A DNA stretch of 10,442 bases, taken from the NCBI GenBank assembly GCA_015679605.1, contig JAAAVE010000480.1, positions 6,020 through 16,461 on the forward strand, written 5' to 3'. The position numbers were made by a program, and so were the translations under genes. The notes beneath the pieces were generated by a model. The model worked only from the letters and a program-made list of their open reading frames with translations, searched no databases and was not told the DNA's origin. This DNA is from Podila epigama (lineage: Eukaryota; Mortierellomycota; Mortierellomycetes; Mortierellales; Mortierellaceae). Shown piece after piece: positions 7,194 to 10,442 of the stretch (the first letter of the stretch is position 1; the number at the start of each line of letters is the position of its first letter).

Positions 7194-7243
7194 GACCTCC
7201 TTTTCATTCGAATTTTTAGACGGACTACGCCAGGAAGAACGTA

Positions 7244-7277
<34 letters not shown>

Positions 7278-7326
7278 ATGATGACAATGATGGTAGTGGT
7301 GGTGATGGTGATGGTAATGGTAATGA
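7244..7326. repeat. (GAT)10 microsatellite with a degenerate GGT/GAT tail
   Basis: Ten perfect GAT units (7244-7273) are followed by about 50 bases of related triplets: GGA, GAT, GGT, AGT and AAT. Translation gives only Asp, Met or His runs depending on frame, with no flanking protein-like sequence, so it is treated as non-coding. Confidence 0.85.
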
Positions 7327-8164
7327 GTGCAGGATGGTGATAAACACACTAAACACATACACATACACATACACAAGAGTGGGTGTCACACTCTGAACCA
7401 GATCCATCAGGTCCCAATGAACAAAATAAAAGAAAATAAAATAACAATAATGCGGAGGAGCCTGATCAAAGGGCTACATGATTATTATTGTTGTTGTTGA
7501 CACTCAAAGGGCTATCTCACAACCAATAAGCCCTCCACTCACCTCCTAGGCGTCCTTGCCTCACCTTCATCGATTGTTTGGAATGACAAGAACAAGAAAA
7601 AACAAATAAGATCGAGCAAGCGAGTAACGAGTAGCACTGATCAATGATAGTCCGCCCACCCACGGAATAGCCGGCTGGCAGTGTTGTTTGTGGATAAAGG
7701 TGGAATGGATGGGATGTGGATGGACAGGTGTTTGCGACATGTTTTAAACACACTACATCAACACTCGACAAAGGTCGACAACACAACACAACGCAACGCA
7801 AACACTCATGAAAGACAGATAGACAACTTCTTGTTGTTGTTGTGGTTGTTGTTGTTGTTGACACAAGACACAAAACAATATTAATCACTTGCTTTTTGTG
7901 CAATGTCGTTGCCAAGTGGAAAAAACAACACGAACAGCATGGATAGACCCGAAAAAGATAGAAAGACATCATGAGCCCACGCTCTCACCTCTCTTTCTCT
8001 TTGTGTGTTAGCGTGTAAATGTGTTTGTGTGTATGTTGAATGTGTAAGTGTGTTTCCATTTAGGCGTGCTAAAATATGGACCGTCGACAACCACAAACAA
8101 GTACCACACCATGTGGCCGCTCTCTGTCTGTCTCCACACATGCGCATACACAAACACATTCACC
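7327..8164. other. Non-coding spacer with short repeats, no gene seen
   Basis: The spacer contains ACACAT hexamers (7351-7374), AAAATAA-rich sequence (7424-7442), ATT/GTT triplets (7482-7499), a GTT-rich run (7831-7860) and GT-rich sequence (8002-8052). The interval 7520-7700 is less repetitive and includes the minus-strand donor-like GAG|GTGAGT near 7535-7543, but no frame through it shows a recognisable product. Confidence 0.6.
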
Positions 8165-8480
8165 AAAAAAAAAAAAAAAAAGTGGCCCATCCATCCATCT
8201 ATTTATCTATCTGTCCCCATCTACTGTCAAGCAGCATAGACGAAATAAGCAAGAGCAAGAGCAGATCAGGCTTACTACTTGCCAAAGACTTGGGGAGGGG
8301 GAAAGTGCTTCCTTGTTCGGGAAACAGATCAACACGAAATTATGTGATGAAATGGCGATACCGGCCGCAACACCGCCTGGGTAAAAATGGCGTAGTGTGC
8401 AGTGTCGACATGGATAGCCAGACAGATAGACAAACAGACAAAAAGACAAAAAAGACAATAAAGACAATAAAAAAAGCCAG
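8165..8480. other. A17 run, tetranucleotide repeats and a short complex patch
   Basis: A17 lies at 8165-8181, followed by CATC/CTAT tetranucleotides (8189-8215). The patch 8225-8405 is the least repetitive sequence of this part, but its open frames have no protein-like continuity. From 8411 the sequence becomes AGACA/GACAAA repeats (8420-8470). No gene is called. Confidence 0.6.
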
Positions 8481-8520
8481 ATGGACGCAGATGGACCAAG
8501 ATGGACTCTGATGGACAAGA
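8481..8520. repeat. Four-copy 10-bp periodic array ATGGACnnnR
   Basis: ATGGAC begins at 8481, 8491, 8501 and 8511, each followed by three variable bases and a purine. The hexamer is perfectly conserved in all four copies while the spacer bases vary. The 10-bp period is close to one turn of B-DNA, so all four hexamers would face the same side of the helix. Confidence 0.8.
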
Positions 8521-8599
8521 AAAGACAGACACACAAGGATAACTTGTATAACTGGGGGGATCCTTTGTTTCTTTCGTTTTAGATCACTTTTTGTGTAAA

Positions 8600-8648
8600 A
8601 TATATATATATGGTTCTGGACACTGTTGTTGTTGTTGTTGTTGTTGTT
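8600..8648. repeat. (AT)6 and (GTT)n microsatellites
   Basis: (AT)6 lies at 8600-8611, and GTT repeats run at 8624-8648, eight units plus. They are separated by about a dozen ordinary bases. Confidence 0.85.
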
Positions 8649-9164
8649 CTTTTCGCAAACTGCAACTGCTTGACTGTGTTCACCCGAGGGCTCCTGAGTG
8701 TTGGTTGGTTGATCCTTGATCTAGGGGATTCGAGGGTTGTCTTCCTACCTTTAAGCTCTTTTTTTTATGTGTTTGTTGAGGTGTTGAAAGTAGAGTAAGT
8801 AGAGTGAGAGAGTGAGTAGAGTTGGATAGTGGCGATGGTTTGAAAGTGGGAAAGTGTGTGTGCGGTGAGTGTGGTATGGTGTGTGAAGTGTGAAGTGTGA
8901 AAGAAGAAGAAGAGTGTGGATAAAAGTGTGAGTTGCAAGTGTGAGTGTTGCAAGTGTGTGAGTTGTGAGATGCGAGTGTAGTGGAGGGAAAATAGTGTCG
9001 ATCAGTTTGATGAAGCGAAAGAAAGAAAGGGAAGGGATGGATGGATGTAACAAGAAGATCACATGTCTTGGGCAAATGTCATGCACACATCAACTCACTC
9101 ACTCACTCACATCCACCCATTCGCTCACACTCATCACATCATCCACACACTCAACTCTCTCTCT
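8649..9164. other. Non-coding spacer, GT/GA-rich on the + strand, no gene seen
   Basis: The first hundred bases (8650-8755) are of ordinary complexity. Then 8780-8985 is built from GTGAGA, GTAGAG and GTGTGAA words, and 9013-9047 from GAAA/GGAA/GATG units. The (CTCA)n run at 9093-9110 leads to a CT-rich run before 9174. No credible open frame is present on either strand. Confidence 0.6.
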
Positions 9165-9372
9165 CGCTTTAGCCCAATGCTCCTATCCTCCGTGCCTGAC
9201 AGAACAAGTTGCTGCTCACTCTAATACTCTCATCGTTTCGTCTTTGTTCAATCTCATCCCAGCAAACAAGCAAACCAGCGAATCGTATTTCCTCAGTCGC
9301 CCTCTCGTCCCCACGGACAATGTCGATAGGGCAACCCGAGGTGACACCTTTTTTTGTAGATGATGATTTCAT
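9165..9372. other. Higher-complexity patch, possible unrecognised exon
   Basis: Unlike its surroundings, this patch has almost no simple repeats. On the + strand it begins after CTCTCTCTCGCTTTAG, a good acceptor-like sequence, and the frame through 9174-9360 stays open with mixed composition. It has a donor-like GAG|GTGACA near 9342 and another TTTTTTGTAG at 9350-9359. On the minus strand a 67-codon ATG frame (9372-9169) also has balanced, protein-like composition. The two readings cannot both be right, and neither is recognised. Confidence 0.25.
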
Positions 9373-10442
9373 TCATTCCTGTGTTGTGTGTTGTATGTGT
9401 GTGTGTTCCTGTATGTGTTCCTGTGTGTGTCTGTGTCTGTGTCTTTTGTGTGCCCATTGTCCCACTGTTACTCGCGTATTATTCATGCACATTCCCACTT
9501 TGTTGGATCGGTTTCCTCATGTGTCAAGCTGCTCATTCAACAACATTTACTTCGTACAATACAAGAAAATGGACCAACAGGTTGGATCATGGACACGCTT
9601 TTTCCATTTGCTTACTTTTTATCTTTTCTTGGTCTCTGGTTCCATCTACCTATCCATCCATGCCACTGTCGCTTTTTTTGCTTTTCTTGATCTAATATAC
9701 CAATGCAAACAATGCAACATTACATGTACTTGTATTGTATGCAATGAACACAACAGAACGGCACTCCCTCCTTCCCCACCGTTTCTTTACATCACAGATG
9801 GATGACTACTACGACAGCTTACTACCTACTGACCATGACAAAACGACCAATGAATGAACTACCTACTCTCACCACTCCTGCTTCTTCTTGTTCTCTCCTT
9901 CCTTCTTTCTTCCTTTCTTTCTTTCCTTCTTTTTCCTCCTATCTACCGTCCTGCCTATCCTTCCTACCTACCTATTCAAGTCAAGGCCAAAAAAGATATG
10001 TCAAAGACACGTTGATCCATCTCTCTCTCTCTTTGCACCCTGTTTACTTCCCTTTTGAACATCTGTCTTCCTGTAACGGATCGCACATTCTTGATGTTCA
10101 TGACAACATGGTCGTCGTCCTTGCTCCTCCTCCTACTTCCACCCCTCCTCTCCTGTCCCACCCTCCTCCTCCCCCTTTTTTTTTACCCTTGGTAGTAACT
10201 ATTGGTACCAGTTGTTGGACCGTTTGTCACCATACATATTGTCTATGTTATAAACCATCTCATCCAACGCAACGCCCGTCTGTATTCACATTTTTTTTTT
10301 GCACTCTCCTGATCTTTTGTTCCAACCACAGATCAAGTCAAAGTCTCTGAACCAAAAGACACCCTTGCTTTTTTTTTTTTCTTTTTTTTTTTTTTGTGAT
10401 TAAATATGTGTTTTATTTTTTTATGTTAAATTTGGAAAAAAA
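9373..10442. other. Non-coding right flank, pyrimidine-rich on the + strand
   Basis: GT-rich sequence (9381-9450) gives way to ordinary AT-moderate sequence (9460-9800), then CT-rich blocks at 9869-9970 and 10125-10180, short T runs near 10290, and T11-C-T14 at 10370-10395. No ORF has protein-like content. A CT- and T-rich flank running to the right edge would suit the promoter of a rightward gene starting outside the window, but this is inference. Confidence 0.5.

Noticed and set aside
9209-9805. 198-codon + strand frame rich in Cys and Val
   Set aside because: It begins at TTG, and its centre is a translation of GT repeats. Only the first portion, within 9165-9372, is of interest and is reported separately.
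3200-10442. tRNA, 5S rRNA or other RNA genes
   Set aside because: I looked for GTTCRANNC-type B boxes with a matching acceptor stem and found none that fit.
3200-10442. Transposon or MITE remnants
   Set aside because: No paired terminal inverted repeats, target duplications, transposase-like or reverse-transcriptase-like frames were seen; the repetitive content is microsatellite-like.

Overview
The window looks like part of a filamentous-fungal nuclear genome. The evidence is one protein-coding gene with a spliceosomal intron, long Ser/Thr/Pro low-complexity protein segments, and a long non-coding flank crowded with microsatellites. The style (poly-Ser, TQTQ and THTH tracts coded by hexamer repeats, a short AT-rich intron, SSR-rich spacers) fits an early-diverging fungus such as Mortierellomycota. 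That placement is inference from style; no marker gene is present.

Region 1-3199 (minus strand) holds one large gene, read leftwards and cut by the left edge. Exon 1 runs 3199 to 1185, a 138-nt GT..AG intron lies at 1184-1047, and exon 2 runs from 1046 past base 1. The visible part codes 1020 residues with no stop. I recognise no catalytic domain. The protein is a mostly disordered, Ser/Thr/Pro-rich, probably nuclear regulator-like protein. It has seven R-R-x-S basophilic kinase sites, two matches to the mode-I 14-3-3 consensus, basic nuclear-localisation-like clusters, an acidic run, and a short motif (D-L-D-x5-G-I-L-P) that occurs twice, once in each exon. A more regular, helix-like segment begins about 33 residues before the edge and continues outside.

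Region 3200-10442 (about 7.2 kb) shows no gene I can defend. The open frames in it are short, often lack an ATG, and mostly translate simple repeats. The first few hundred bases upstream of 3199 should contain the leader and promoter of the gene. Farther out are a GATA-core cluster (4375-4404), a 13-bp duplication (5217-5242), a 63-nt uninterrupted homopurine run (5469-5531), a 17-bp minisatellite (5721-5788), a T-tract triplet (7134-7193), a GAT array (7244-7326), a 10-bp-period array (8481-8520) and many di-, tri- and tetranucleotide repeats. A 9165-9372 patch of higher complexity with splice-like borders is the best candidate for an unrecognised exon. From about 9.8 kb to the right edge the + strand is pyrimidine-rich, as could be expected of a promoter for a rightward gene beyond the window.

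No rRNA, tRNA, CRISPR array, transposon or virus-like sequence was recognised.
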